Shown piece after piece: positions 12,371 to 23,400 of a DNA stretch of 64,000 bases. Both the position numbers and the translations under genes were made by a program. The notes below the pieces were generated by a model. It worked only from the letters and a program-made list of their open reading frames with translations, was not told the origin of the DNA and made no database searches. Source of the stretch: Thunnus maccoyii (taxonomy: Eukaryota > Chordata > Actinopteri > Scombriformes > Scombridae); contig NC_056548.1 in NCBI RefSeq assembly GCF_910596095.1, forward strand, positions 7,651,151-7,715,150, written 5' to 3'. Position 1 is the stretch's first letter. Every line of letters starts with the position of its first letter.

Positions 12371-13894
12371 GTCTTGTATAAACTCCCAAACATTGGTGCA
12401 GAACAGGGACTGAGTACAAGACAACAAGAACAACAAGGGGAACATAAGACAATGGGAGGCTTTAACTGCCTCTCATTCATCCTACTCTAAATTCCCGCAG
12501 TGTGAGCATCCCAGGCAGCCAGGAGACAAAAGAGCGAGTGTCTCCCTGCTGCTCAAAGCGACATCTCAGCACTCTCGCCTCCAACAGGCCCAAATATGAC
12601 AGCCTACTGGGTCCAGCTGCCATTCGAGGACCCGTTCAATCCCTGCTCTGTCTCCGAGATTGGCCCCATCTCTCATAGCACTTAGCCTCACGCCTGTAGG
12701 CTGATGCGCAGAAATCCAATGATGCCCACTTCAAAAATACCAAGATGAAACACTGCCCCTTGCCCGTGGCTCTTAAGAGGAGAGGGGCTAGGTGTTAACG
12801 TCGTCAGCGTGATTGATTTTGCACGCTGGATAGAAGGTTGAGGAGGCTCATAGAGGACACGTCCATCTTTAGGAATAAGCGTGCAATTATTGGAATACAT
12901 TCAGACGCCCTGAGAAATGAAAAAGGCGCAATCAGTGCTTATTCAAATGCCTCTCACGGTCGATGAGGTGACAGACAGACAAAGATGTCAGACAGATACT
13001 CAACCAGACCGCTGAGGAGTATAATAAGGACAACCCTCAGCGTTCCCTTCATGTACTTCATATCCTGACTGAACATTATGAGCAGCAATAGACCAGAGCC
13101 TCATAAACTCTCTGTGCTGCCTTATAAAAAAGCACATATGACATTTATAGTATGGCAAACATTTTTTTTTAAAGCACTTTGGTGTTGCATGCGTCTAAAT
13201 CTAACATCCAGTTGTCCAGACCACAGGTAATTATGATTCAACCACCCACTAAGATATAAGGCCCCTTCCTCACCTATCATAGGTGATTATCAAGCATCTC
13301 AGCGTGGAGCAGCACGTGTCCTGAAGTGACTCTGGGAAACGTGAGATCAGCACCAAGGCAGCACTTCTATAAGCCTCCCAGCCTAATAGCGTTGGGCTTC
13401 AGAGACCTCAGAGCCACAGCGAGCGGGATTTATGGAGGCGTGAAGAAATTATGGGACAAAGTGATAAAAAATTGGGAGAAGAACACAGTGTACCAGCTCA
13501 AATCAAAAATGTTACATGGTTCTTTATGATGTATACGGTACAGTAGCTTGCCTGAGTTTTAGAACAGGGATGAACACATGCAAGGTAAACAGATACCAGG
13601 AGCAGATTAAGACAAAAAACAGTTTATCCTGTATATTAACTCACATCTTGGCAACAAAACAGTCCAGTTGCAGTCTAAGTGCATCTACGTTTAGGTCTAA
13701 ACCTAAATCCTGATCACTACAAGGATGGGAACATGTTACTAGCTCTCTCCACTTTCAACCTGAAATATGTTTCCCTGTATAAAATAAAAAAAGCAAACTC
13801 CATTTGTTGAGGGCTGAGTCTGTGAGACGTGGTTGACAGCTCCTCAAAAATATACTTATTTGCTTTTTTTGCTGAGCGTGAGACGAGAACAACG

Positions 13895-14287
13895 ATGCCA
13901 TTCTTGTATCTGTCATTTATTTATGACGCTGGAGGCAGGAACTGGTTAGCTTAGCTTAGCATAAAGACTGGGAGCAAAGGGAAACAGCTAGCCTTTTTCT
14001 GTACCAAGATAAAATCAGCATCTCAAAAGCTTTTGTTTAATGAGAACAAAAGCTGAAGTGTAAAGACATCAAGTTGCAGTTTTACAGGGACTATTTCCTG
14101 GCCAGGTGCAGTGACTTTGTGAGCATTGGCAGTGCTAACAGTCAGGTTTTGTCACCTTTGGACAGAGCCAGGCTAGCTGTTTCCATTCTTTATGCTAAGC
14201 TAAGCTAACCAGCTGCTGGCTGTAGCTTAATATTTCATGCAATAAAGAAAATAAACATGTTTCCTATAATGTTGAACTATTCCTTTA
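13895..14287. repeat. 'TTAGCTTAGCATAAAGACTGG' hairpin-family repeat
   Basis: The left half TTAGCTTAGCATAAAGACTG followed by GGAAACAGCTAGCC pairs with the right half GGCTAGCTGTTTCC and TTTATGCTAAGCTAAGCTAA. It ends in ATAATGTTGAACTATTCCTT, the family terminus. A non-autonomous fold-back element; other copies are at 1525, 23952 (partial), 34568 and 39838. Confidence 0.7.
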
Positions 14288-15734
14288 ATTCAACAGCACA
14301 GCACAGCACATATCAAGGCCGCCGCTGTCATGAAGTACACTCAGACATATCAAAATATGTCTCAAGATCATTTCTAACATCTGTTTTTTTCAACATGTCT
14401 AATTACAAAGTGAGGAATCAGTGTGTTAAAGAAGGTCTGCTGCTTTTGGGGTAAATCATTTGAATATCCATTATGCTGTGTGAATCATAAACTTGATAAA
14501 AAACAGATTTCAGAGTGAATTACATGTGCACAGTTTTCACCCCTTATCACGTGTATCCTTCGCTGACTCCCTCTTTGCTAAAAAGTAAAATATTAAGAGA
14601 AGAGAAGGGCTCTGCTGTACAAACAAAGCAACAAAATGCCCTCTGAAGATATCCAGCAGTCACCTTGTGAGTCTGATACCACTGAATCAGACAGTTGATT
14701 TGACGTCTGGTTAACACGCTGAGTCGCTCCTGTCTAAACTCTGACAGATGCCGGTCAATAGGGAGCTTGCGGTGATCTTTAAATAAAAGTCTTGATTGAC
14801 AGTTTACTTCACACAAGTGGTGAGGTCGCTACACTGAGCCTCTATTCACACCAACTCACTGTGTAAGCGACTAACACGTTATTTACAAAGTAGATCCACA
14901 CAGTAAAGCAATTTCACATGACAACCCACGCTCGCTGTAAGCGCGGCATGTCGCTGACAGACATGCAAGCTCATGAGGGATTGAAACTGGGACTTTTTAG
15001 TTACAGGAACCTTTTTGACTCCTTGTCCACTCTGCTGAATAACATCACCGCTACGCTATTCCTGGAAATGAATTAGTCTTATTTCAGCTAAAAGCCATGC
15101 AATGTAATACCCACTGAAGGTATTAACTAAAGAGGATAAAGAGAGGCTAAGGAGAGGGATCATCAGTAAAAAAAAAATAAAATAAAAACACACATACTCT
15201 ACCAACTCTCATTAATTACAGATTTTTTCCTTCTCCGCAGGCTGACAGTTGCTGACCAAAGTCTGACTGCAGGTATTAATCAAGTGAAGTTGAGACCACA
15301 AACTCTTGAAAACTTATTTCTGTCATTACATCATGGTGAAAACGTGTTTACTTTTGCGGCTGGTAAGAATAAAGTGCAGGATATTTATCAGAAGTCAACA
15401 CGATGTCAAAAAAATAAGATCACATCACCAGAAAACACTTAAAAACTGAAAGTGTTTTGTGTTTTTTTTTTTTTTTTTGCTGAACACTTCCAGTTATGTT
15501 TTGGCTTTGTTGACACTGCAGCTGCCAGGAGCCAAAATCAGATTTTCCCCTCACATCTGTTTGTTATTGACAGGGTGAACAGATCCAATCACATCAAATC
15601 GGACATTTTGAAAATGAATGTCTAATTTGTTGCAAACGCAATATGTGTCTCATGCTGAAAATAATTAATGCAACTATTCAGTGTGATGGTTGTCATCACT
15701 CCACATTCAGGGAAGATGAGAAACATCTATAGAG

Positions 15735-16062
15735 CTAAAACTAAAAGTCAACTATTCCATTGTCGATCCACAAAAACCTTTTTGGAAACTATTTTGACGA
15801 TTGATCAATTGTTTTGGTCATTTTTAAAGCATAAATGCTAAATATCGTCTGATTTCAGCTTCACAAATGTGAGAATTTGCCATTGTTTGTCATATATGAC
15901 AGTAAACTGAATATCCTTGAGCGCTGGTTGAACAAAATTGAGTTCTGTTACATTATAATCGGAAATTTTCACTATTTTATGACATTTTATGGATGATTTA
16001 TTGAGAAAATAATAAGCAGATTCATTGATAATGAAAATAATCTTTAGTTGCAGCCCTCATCT
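15735..16062 (+). repeat. 'CTGCAACGATTA' repeat (family E)
   Basis: Ends are ATAGAGCTAAAACTAAAAGTC and GATAATGAAAATAATCTTTAG with TTGCAGCCCTC, an imperfect terminal inverted repeat. The interior has TTGACGATTGATCAATTG and TTTCAGCTTCACAAATGTGA, as in the other copies. Probably a hAT-like MITE. Confidence 0.55.
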
Positions 16063-16149
16063 TTTACATTTATCCATTTGAACCGTTTTTTTCAATGCAA
16101 GTAGACTTGCATACAACAAGTATGTGAGTGAAAGCATATTTTTACAAAT

Positions 16150-16850
16150 TGCTTCACAGGGTTGCAGGGCAACGCACGGTTGCCTGATTGCCCGGGGCAA
16201 GTAAAGTGCCACATCGGGCTAGTAAATCTAGCAACTCGGCAAGTGGCAAAAAATAATAATAATAAAAAACATTTCAATCATTTTTTTTGATCATCGTCGT
16301 TCTCTTGCACACAGCAGAGCCCCTTCTCCCTGCACGCATCGGAGGATGTCGGCACACGTCGTTGGCCAATCAAGAATTGAGTAGGTTAGTAGTGTGATGC
16401 GTGAAAACAAACATCCCTCAGGATTATGTGAGCGCCGTCAAATAGAGGAATCAGTGGAGCAGGTAATTTTTCACCGCCATTAATACTCTGAGAACGAGAA
16501 ACATCAAAGAAGGAAAATCAGGAAGCTTGAAGCGGAAGAACTTAGTCTAAAAAATGTATTTGCCGTCAGGTTAAAGAGCCGATTCAATTATCTGAAAGTG
16601 TTTAGTGCTCAGTGAAGGATAAGGGATGGGGTCAAACCATTTCCAATATGCACTGTGTGTCCTTGTTCTGTTTCATTCACTTAAATAAAGATTAAACATG
16701 ACAATTAACTTTAGTGTTTGTTGTTATTTGATAACCGCTAATAAATAAAACAATTTGTATGGGGTCAAGTAGAAACTGACTTTGGGCAAGTAGATTTCTG
16801 ACCCACTTGCCTGACAAGTGAAAAAAAACATTAATGTTGAACCCTCATGT
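16150..16850. repeat. Unassigned repeat or retrocopy-like block
   Basis: The motifs GGGCAAGTAAAGTGCCAC (16196) and GGGCAAGTAGATTTCTGACC (16785) repeat a GGGCAAGTA core at the two ends. Between them is a moderately GC-richer stretch. The plus strand at 16491-16618 reads 43 codons rich in K, R and E without a stop, followed by AATAAA at 16684. I do not recognise the peptide. It could be a transposon-derived exon or a retrocopied 3' end. Confidence 0.3.
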
Positions 16851-17223
16851 GGCTTTAATGTTATTACGAATTTAGAATAAATCATAAAGAAGCTAATGAC
16901 TGAAATAAAAAGGAGCCGCTCTGACTAATGAACTCGACTATTGGATGTCAGGAGCTGTGTAATTACACCGTGGGTGATGATTTAACTGATAAATGTGGCA
17001 TTGATTCTTCTTCATGAGCGTCCTCGGTGTTGATGTTGCTCTTCCTGACGGGCAGATTTGTTCCAAATGTGAGTGATTTTATTTCATGTATAATGAAAAA
17101 CAACGCAATTAAAAGTTGATGAAGAAAAAGCCAGTAAGAAGACCTTGAGTTAGGATTGTTTCATCAAACTATCTTCAAGGTCAAGAATGCTTCACTCATA
17201 GCTCCTGAAAGTGTGATGGATTA

Positions 17224-17350
17224 GAGCTGAAACGATTAGTTGAATAATTGATTAGTCAGAAAGTTAATCAGCAACTTGTTTGCTAATTCCAGCTGCTCAG
17301 ATGTGAAGATTTGATGCTTTTCTCCGCTTTAACTAATATCTTTTGAAATT
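17224..17350 (+). repeat. 'CTGCAACGATTA' repeat (family E), short copy
   Basis: Begins AGAGCTGAAACGATTAGTTG and continues with TAATTGATTAGTCAGAAAG and CCAGCTGCTCAGATGTGAAG, the left part of family E. Confidence 0.5.
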
Positions 17351-18241
17351 CTGCTCTGCTAAAAGAAGCACTTTAAAGATGTCACCTTGAGCTGAGCGGA
17401 GCTGTGACGAGCATTTTAAAGACTGAACCAAAAAGAAAATGGATCGATAATGAAAATATCCGTTCTTTTCAGCCGTACTGTGGATGAAATCATTACAGGC
17501 TTCTGAGCTTCTGTGCCACCAGGTCCATCACCATGACAACGGAGCAAACTCCAACCGCTGATGAAGGCCATGTGATATGGTTGAAAGCACAATAAAAAAG
17601 CTAACATATTGATCTTGAATTTGAGGCTGTTTTGTCACAATAATGCAAACAGTTCAGGGATACAAGTCTAACCTGGGCGGAAAATGTTTAATTTGGCAGA
17701 AGGAGGGGGGGTGGAGGGGGGGTGGGGTGGGGGGGTGAGTGTGAACAGAGCCTTTGGGTCTCTGGGGGTCACAGGAGCCAAATGGTCTCCATGGTGCAGC
17801 TTGGCACAAAGACCTGGCATAAAGCTGGTTATCTGTCATGACAGCTGAGTGGGTGATTATGAGCATTCAAGGATTTTAACACAAATTATATCTGCAGAAT
17901 AACACACCTTTACTTTACAGCCTGTTTCAACACTGCACTGAGGATGGAGCTGGTATTTGCTTATGAGTTGTTTAGCTGCCAAATGGTTACAAACCTTTTT
18001 ATTTACCTCTACATTAAAGAAAAAAAACAATGCAGATGGCTAAATGAGCATTATCCCACTGCAGGGCCCTGGGTATCCTCTTGGTTTAATGATACAGCTA
18101 GCTGGTGGTACAGTAAGCCGCTGTGCAGCTGTAACGTTAGCAATCTGACAAATGACAGCACTGACTTGCACGTCTGGTGCATTGGAAACACCAGCTTTAA
18201 AGTTTAAAAGGACACCGCGATACCATGCTTTGCAGGCTTAC

Positions 18242-18360
18242 CTCGGGATGCAGTTCGGGGAGGATCCATCTATCTCCCATGTTGCAAACAGGTTCATAGG
18301 GACCGGTCTGTTGAGAGCCCCGCTCCCGGGGAAACTCAACCGGCCACTTCTCTCCGCCAT
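18242..18360 (-). CDS. pacs2: Exon 1 of PACS2 (phosphofurin acidic cluster sorting protein 2), partial gene
   Basis: PACS2 is a cytosolic sorting adaptor that binds acidic-cluster cargo and acts in ER-endosome-Golgi traffic and at ER-mitochondria contacts. The minus strand has an ATG at 18360-18358 in a strong context (GGACCATGG). It opens 39 codons plus 2 nt ending at a GTAAGC donor (18241-18240). The peptide begins MAERSGRL and carries the block [17 protein letters not shown] followed by NCIPR, which is the PACS2 N-terminus just before the cargo-binding furin-binding region. PACS1 reads differently here (QMNLYATWEVDRSS, from memory), so PACS2 is preferred. I searched the minus strand of 1-18241 for exon 2 (expected LCSLTLKKL) and did not find it, so the rest of the gene should lie beyond base 1. 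The exon is GC- and CpG-rich, unlike its surroundings. Confidence 0.9.
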
Positions 18361-18436
18361 GGTCCGGGCTGCGGGTGGGACTGTCCGACACAGAGCTGAG
18401 GATCTGTAAACAGCAGACCGGTGCGGGTCCTCTGTC

Positions 18437-18437
<1 letters not shown>

Positions 18438-18467
<30 letters not shown>

Positions 18468-18482
18468 GTGTTTGTGTGTGTG
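18438..18482. repeat. (TGTATG)n / (TG)n microsatellite
   Basis: TGTATG is repeated several times and then degrades to TGTG. It lies about 80-120 bp upstream of the pacs2 ATG, so it is probably transcribed in the 5' UTR. Length polymorphism would be expected. Confidence 0.85.
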
Positions 18483-18780
18483 TCTGTGTGCGTGTGTCCG
18501 GGAAGAAGAGCCGTCACTCGCTCACGTTAGTGCGATGTGAACGGCGGAGGACGAGCTCATTTCTCCGTCCTTGTCGGGCCGGGCAGGTCGGTGTGGTCCT
18601 CTGCTGCCAGGGGAGGAACCGCAGTGGGGGCAGCGCAGGAGTGAACGGACCGACCGCTGAGCTTGTTGTGCCTACCACGCTGCTCCGAGTGTATGAGGGG
18701 TGATTAGTGCCACACAAGCAGGAGGGGGAGGAGAAGCTCATATTTTTTTCAAGGGTTTAAAGCAGCTACACCCTAATCTT

Positions 18781-19152
18781 ATATATACATAGACGCATCA
18801 TTGACTGCTTCGCTTGTTGCTGTGATAGTCAACTTCACTGCCATAGTGGACCGGGCTGTGAACAAGTACAAGTAAATGGGTGAGCTGCAGTTTTCTGGAT
18901 AAAAGCACCATAATGTAAAAGGTTTTTTTCTACTCCATATAGATGAATATAGATGATAAACCCTTGAATATAAACATGACTGATTGTAATCAGTTGAGAA
19001 ATGTGAACGTTTTAGTGTTTTTTATCCAGAAAAAATTCTGCTCTCCATTTACTTGTATTTGTTTACAGGCCAGTCTTGCCCGGTCCAATATGGCGGCGAT
19101 GTTGACATACGATCCATAGGCCAATGTGGCATCTATATAAATATGTCTATGT
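18781..19152. mobile_element. Long-hairpin non-autonomous element (E1), hAT-like
   Basis: The two halves are inverted copies of each other. The block at about 18848-18905 (GGACCGGGC, AAGTACAAGTAAATGG, TTTTCTGGATAAA) pairs with the reverse complement of about 19018-19088. The ends also pair loosely (TATATACATAGACGC against the complement of GTCTATG). The flanks are 8-bp direct repeats matching at 7 of 8 positions, CTAATCTT at 18773-18780 and CTAATCTA at 19153-19160, which fits hAT-type insertion. No coding capacity is seen. The right half contains AATATGGCGGC, a YY1-type site. Confidence 0.65.
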
Positions 19153-19161
19153 CTAATCTAT

Positions 19162-19695
19162 CCGCAGTTTGTGCATCTCATGTATTAGCATAGGCTACAT
19201 TTGGGTTATAGAGGTAACCATTGGTTACTCTTTAAAAAACAAAACAAAACACAAGGCTGTTTAAAAACATTTACCACTGTTCTGACAGTATGTCCAGCAT
19301 CCCCAAAGACTCTTCTAACCATCTGGATAAAAAATAAATTCTGTCCACTGCATGACAAAAATGATTATTAACTTGTTTCCCAAATTGTGACTCCATAATT
19401 GTGTTTCCAATCCAAGTAGTCAGCAGGCTGCCATCTTTGTTTTAATATAGAGAGGGGTAGCTTGGGAAATGAGTTAAAAATCGTTCTTATGATTCAGCAG
19501 GTGAAATATTTTTTCATCCAGATGGTCAGAAGAGTCTTTAGGGATTCTCAAAATACCCTCAGAACAGCAGTGTATTTAAATGACCTTCTGGGTTTTTCAA
19601 ATATCACAGATTAATTATCTTTTAGAGAAACCAATGGTTACCTCTGTGACCTGAATGTATGCTAATACATGAGAGGCACAAACTGTAGCCACCTA
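19162..19695. mobile_element. Long-hairpin non-autonomous element (E2), hAT-like
   Basis: This is a near-complete hairpin of roughly 250-bp arms. CAGTTTGTGC at 19165 pairs with GCACAAACTG ending at 19685. The arms share ATGTATTAGCATA, AGAGGTAACCATTGGTT and further inward AAAGACTCTTCT and CCATCTGGAT. An exact 8-bp direct repeat, TAATCTAT, flanks it at 19154-19161 and 19696-19703. It is non-coding. It sits directly beside E1 and shares its target sequence. Confidence 0.7.
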
Positions 19696-21491
19696 TAATC
19701 TATATTTTTCATAATAATAATGTAACAAATGACAATGTGTTATGTCATGAACCTACATAGAATTAAACCCCGACTCTGCAGCTCCCTTCGACTTCACTGA
19801 GCTTTGTAGTGAGTTTCAGCTCATTGTTTAGGTGCAACTTAACTCTTTTGGTTCACTCTCAGTGCTCTCATAGCATTGTTTTCAGCCGCAGCAGGCAGCT
19901 ACTTTCAGAGAAAAAGCTCTAAAATCCAACTGTAGACTACCAGCTCAGCACCAAAGGGCAAACAGACACAGTTAGTCACTAGATGGTGAACATAGCGGAG
20001 CATTTAGCAGCTATGGAGCCAGATATTTCCCTCAGGAGACAGTAGAGTGCGAAAAAGAGCTAAAAGAGAGTGAATATTGTAAATAAGCAACTGTTTGATA
20101 ACAAGTTCAACATATCAACTTAAAAGGTGATAGTAAGTCAGTGTAGCAACGCACCAGTCTTTCAACTAAATGCAATGTACACCCATCCACGGCAATATTA
20201 CACGCTCAGACCAAATTATGTGGTCTGGTTAGGTTTAGGCACAAAACCCACTTGGTTAGGTTTAGGGCAAGAATGTGCTTTGGGTTAAAATGATCACTTG
20301 AAACATCGTCATGGCTACAGTAAATGCCACAACAAAAAACTGTCCCGAGTTTCAGTTGCAAACGTGACGCTCGAGGTTGGAAGTTACTTTTTGCCATCCT
20401 ACTATGTAGCCATCCACCCAACACACCTATTCCTAAGAGGGAAAACTGCACCTTATATAGGCATCATCGGCCTCATGGTGTCTAATAATGACGCAGATGG
20501 GTTTACATTGGAGTTAGTTGGAAGCCCAGTGTGTCTCATAAATACGCTACAGAGGGCCTTGTGCTTCAATATCAGATGCCGAGGGGCATGACAAAGTGTC
20601 GGTATTTGACGCCCTAGGATTGACAATGGGCGGAAATTTCCACAATGCCATCATAGTGTTTTGAACAACCTCCCATACACTCTTCCATTATCTAACATAA
20701 CAAACTGCAGCTGGTCAGTAATCATCCAATCAATACTGTTTAACCAGGTCCGGCATATTTATGAAATATGTTAAGACAGTGCAGCCTGAAAAGTTTCTCC
20801 AATGGTTAAAATATTTGGTCTGACATGCAAATAATACAAATGTGTCAGAAAATAATATTGTTTGACTGAAAACAATCCCGTTACAATGATAAACTGGGCA
20901 TATTTTTTCTTGTGGTGGCAATAATTTGCTGTCATATATGACAGTTTAGGTTCAGTGACACTCCGTTCTGTCCTCCTTACCTGGCTCATCTATGGCATTA
21001 ACTACCCCTCATATATTTCTCTCCAGGAAAAACGTCATTGAAGGTCTCTCCCCGCTGCATTTTCTGCATTTTGCCGACATCGCGCTTGGCAGGTGCAGCC
21101 ATGTCAAGGTCTGGGCGGATCCGAGGAGTCCAGCCGTTTCGGTTCAATTCTCAAATTGTTTATGTACAGTATTCAGAAGCACAGGAGCACCGCTGCTACC
21201 ATCCCTCCACTTTCACATGTCACACCCCTGCTTTATAAAAGATTAAATCCTTGCAGAGATAAGTACGAGCAGGACTTTTAATGCACATTTTAATCACACT
21301 TTCAATCTTTTGCAGGAACTCAGGTTGCTTAAATAACTTGTGTTTGGCTCTAAATCAAAGGACCCTGTTTCACTTGACCAGCCTGTTCCCGCCCTGCTGT
21401 TGAGCACTGACCACATTAATATTATTATAATAATATTTATTATAACAATGAATGCTGATATCACTGATATTAATCATGCACAGCCATGTGT

Positions 21492-21514
21492 CCCCCCCCC
21501 CCCCCCCCCCCCCC
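21492..21514. repeat. Poly-C tract (23 C)
   Basis: An uninterrupted run of 23 C residues on the plus strand. Such runs are unstable in sequencing, so the length may be wrong. Confidence 0.9.
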
Positions 21515-22349
21515 GATATCCAACCAGATATTATTTAACTACAAGCTGGTACTGCCACCATGTGGTTAAAGATAAACATGCTGGAATTTTATTCTCCAGT
21601 GCAAATATAAACATAATCTCCTTTGTTTTGCCAACAAACATATTTTACTTTTGTTTATCTAGCTACTTTTTGGTAAGAGTATCCATTCACCATCAATGTT
21701 TTCAGACACTGTATGGCATAGACTTGGTCACTTTAAGGATTAGTATGAGCTGATGGATAAACTGTTATCATATTAATCCACGCATAGCTGATCTGTTAAG
21801 TATTATTCTGTCGATGGCAGCTCCTCTCCTCTGCCTTTCGTAGATGGTTTCTATAGATGAACTAAAGGAGGCAAGAGGATAAAACTCACATTTTAACTTG
21901 ACCCGTCAGGTTCCCTATGATTAGTTCAAGCTCACTGAAGAGTCCAAATGAAGGTGTAAAGAGCTAATTTTAATTCAGAGTCCCTCTGGTCCTGGCTGGA
22001 TATTAAACTGTATGAACACACTATGGCACAAGAAGTCACTCCGCTTGTTTCATGGCTTCTCTTCACATCTTCCACTGCCTTGCATTGACATTTTGACTTT
22101 CAACATACCTACAGCATTCTTAACTCCCTCTTTGTTCACTGTAAAATTGGTTAATATACAATTTAAGAAGAATCCTTTAAACCAAACCCATTAGAATCTC
22201 AATTTCTGCTTGAAATTCATCTTAAAATACAGACCAATGTCTCACTTAAGGTAAAATACCATCCTGTTTATCAATTTTTTCATACTGGAATTGATTTAGA
22301 CTAACATGAAAATCAAAGATGTTTGTTTTGTGTTTATAGTGAGTGACAG

Positions 22350-23400
22350 ACAGAATCAAGTGTTTGTGAAAGCTTTATTCAATTATACCACAGAGACTTT
22401 ATCGTATGTGTATGTGAGTCTCTCAACTCACATTCACAAAATATTATTTTATAAAACAGAAGTCACAATTCTTTCCGGACATCACTAAAAAAAAAAAAAA
22501 AAAAGACATGACAGTTTGCAGTGAGTGTTTTATTAGTATCAAATCAATAAACTGATTTAGAAACATTTCTTCCTGCTGAAATAGACACTTCTGTGTTCAG
22601 ACTCACAACATCCTACAGGCCAAGGCTGGATTTAAAGTTAATAAAAGCAGAAAAAAAAAAAAAATTACCAATACAAGACAAGGTCCCGATACAGCAGTGT
22701 TTGACAGAGAAAAAAAAAAAAAGCCAGATCAAATCTAATGCCAGAATCCAATACATTACACTAGAAAGCTGAAATAAATCACCAACTAAGATGTTTGCAT
22801 TTCTATGTTCACATATCAGGGCAGTGAATGCAACATGTTTAGAGACGCCTGTTACGGCATCTCGTCAGAAGCAGAATCACAGTTTCACGGCAATGCCAGG
22901 AGCTCGCATGACAGACGAAAAAAAAAAAAGAAAAAAGAAAAAACATTCGACATTTCCCACCGAACCTTGAACTGCTCCGAACACTTGGGCAAAGCACAGA
23001 GGAGTGGATGGAATCGTAACATGGCAGACAGCTTGGACAGACTCCAGGAGATCACCTGATCAAAAGGTTTCCTGTCACTCACACAATATGAAAGGGCTTT
23101 TTTTTAAAAAGAGAGAAATGTATAAATCATGAAGAAACAGGAAAACAAAGATCTTTTCTCTTCCCCTTGGAAGCACATCCAAACTAAGAATTACAAAAAA
23201 ACCCCCAACGGAAAATAAAATAAGACCAAAAAAAAAATAATCAAAGCCAATGTGGGCACATTAATGACTGAAAGACGCCATGAAAAAGGCAATTTTCTCC
23301 CCTTTATTTAAAAAACAAAAAACAAAAAAATCATCTGCCACCACACAGGTCTATGGTGCGCAACTATCAGTCTATGATACGGCCTACAAGTGAACCCATC
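22350..23400 (-). other. Probable 3' UTR of srsf5 with poly(A) signals
   Basis: Downstream of the srsf5 stop (23403-23401) the minus strand has AATAAA at 22534-22529 and again at 22379-22374. The second is followed by a T/G-rich stretch (TTCTGTCTGTCACTC at about 22340-22355), the usual layout of a cleavage site. The region is free of recognised interspersed repeats but has several A-runs on the plus strand (U-rich tracts in the RNA; 22487-22504, 22652-22664, 22919-22929). The exact end is an inference. Confidence 0.5.

Larger units (their letters stand above)
1..18239 (-). other. Intron 1 of pacs2 (5' part), repeat-rich
   Basis: This stretch follows the pacs2 exon 1 donor and shows no exon that I can recognise on either strand. 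Open frames here are short (111 codons at most) and resemble no family. It holds several interspersed repeats, listed separately, and long AT-rich tracts between them. I see no gene or repeat that I can name in about 1930-3380, 3750-8430, 10300-11550, 12380-13890, 14290-15730, 16850-17220 and 17350-18240. A more GC-rich unique block at about 12470-12900 and another at 10490-10830 could be conserved noncoding sequence, but that needs alignment. The intron assignment is an inference from the absence of exon 2. Confidence 0.6.
18242..18690 (-). promoter_or_regulatory. CpG-rich 5' region and likely promoter of pacs2
   Basis: From exon 1 to about 18690 the sequence becomes GC- and CpG-rich (for example around 18290-18370 and 18530-18680), then turns AT-rich at about 18740. 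This is typical of a vertebrate CpG-island promoter with the start site upstream of the ATG at 18360. A TATGTG/TGTG microsatellite at 18438-18482 falls inside the probable 5' UTR. No TATA box was recognised. Confidence 0.55.
18700..22350. other. Intergenic region between srsf5 3' end and pacs2
   Basis: About 3.6 kb with no supported gene. Besides the two hairpins at 18781-19695 it holds a repeat block at about 20200-20640 (two GGTTAGGTTTAGG units at 20228 and 20254, and GGTATTTGACGCCCTAGG at 20601), a C homopolymer at 21492-21514, and otherwise unique-looking AT-rich DNA. Both neighbouring genes run on the minus strand. Confidence 0.55.

Noticed and set aside
18197-18517. 106-codon minus-strand frame covering pacs2 exon 1 in another frame
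   Set aside because: It is a shadow of the real exon; the frame with [11 protein letters not shown] is the conserved one.
20226-20270. GGTTAGGTTTAGG units resembling telomere repeats
   Set aside because: Only two diverged units with a spacer; the vertebrate telomere unit TTAGGG is not tandemly repeated. It fits a known interspersed fish repeat.
21340-21753. 137-codon plus-strand frame with a poly-Pro run
   Set aside because: The Pro run is the translation of a 23-base C homopolymer. The rest is AT-rich, has no recognisable domain, and no splice structure supports it.
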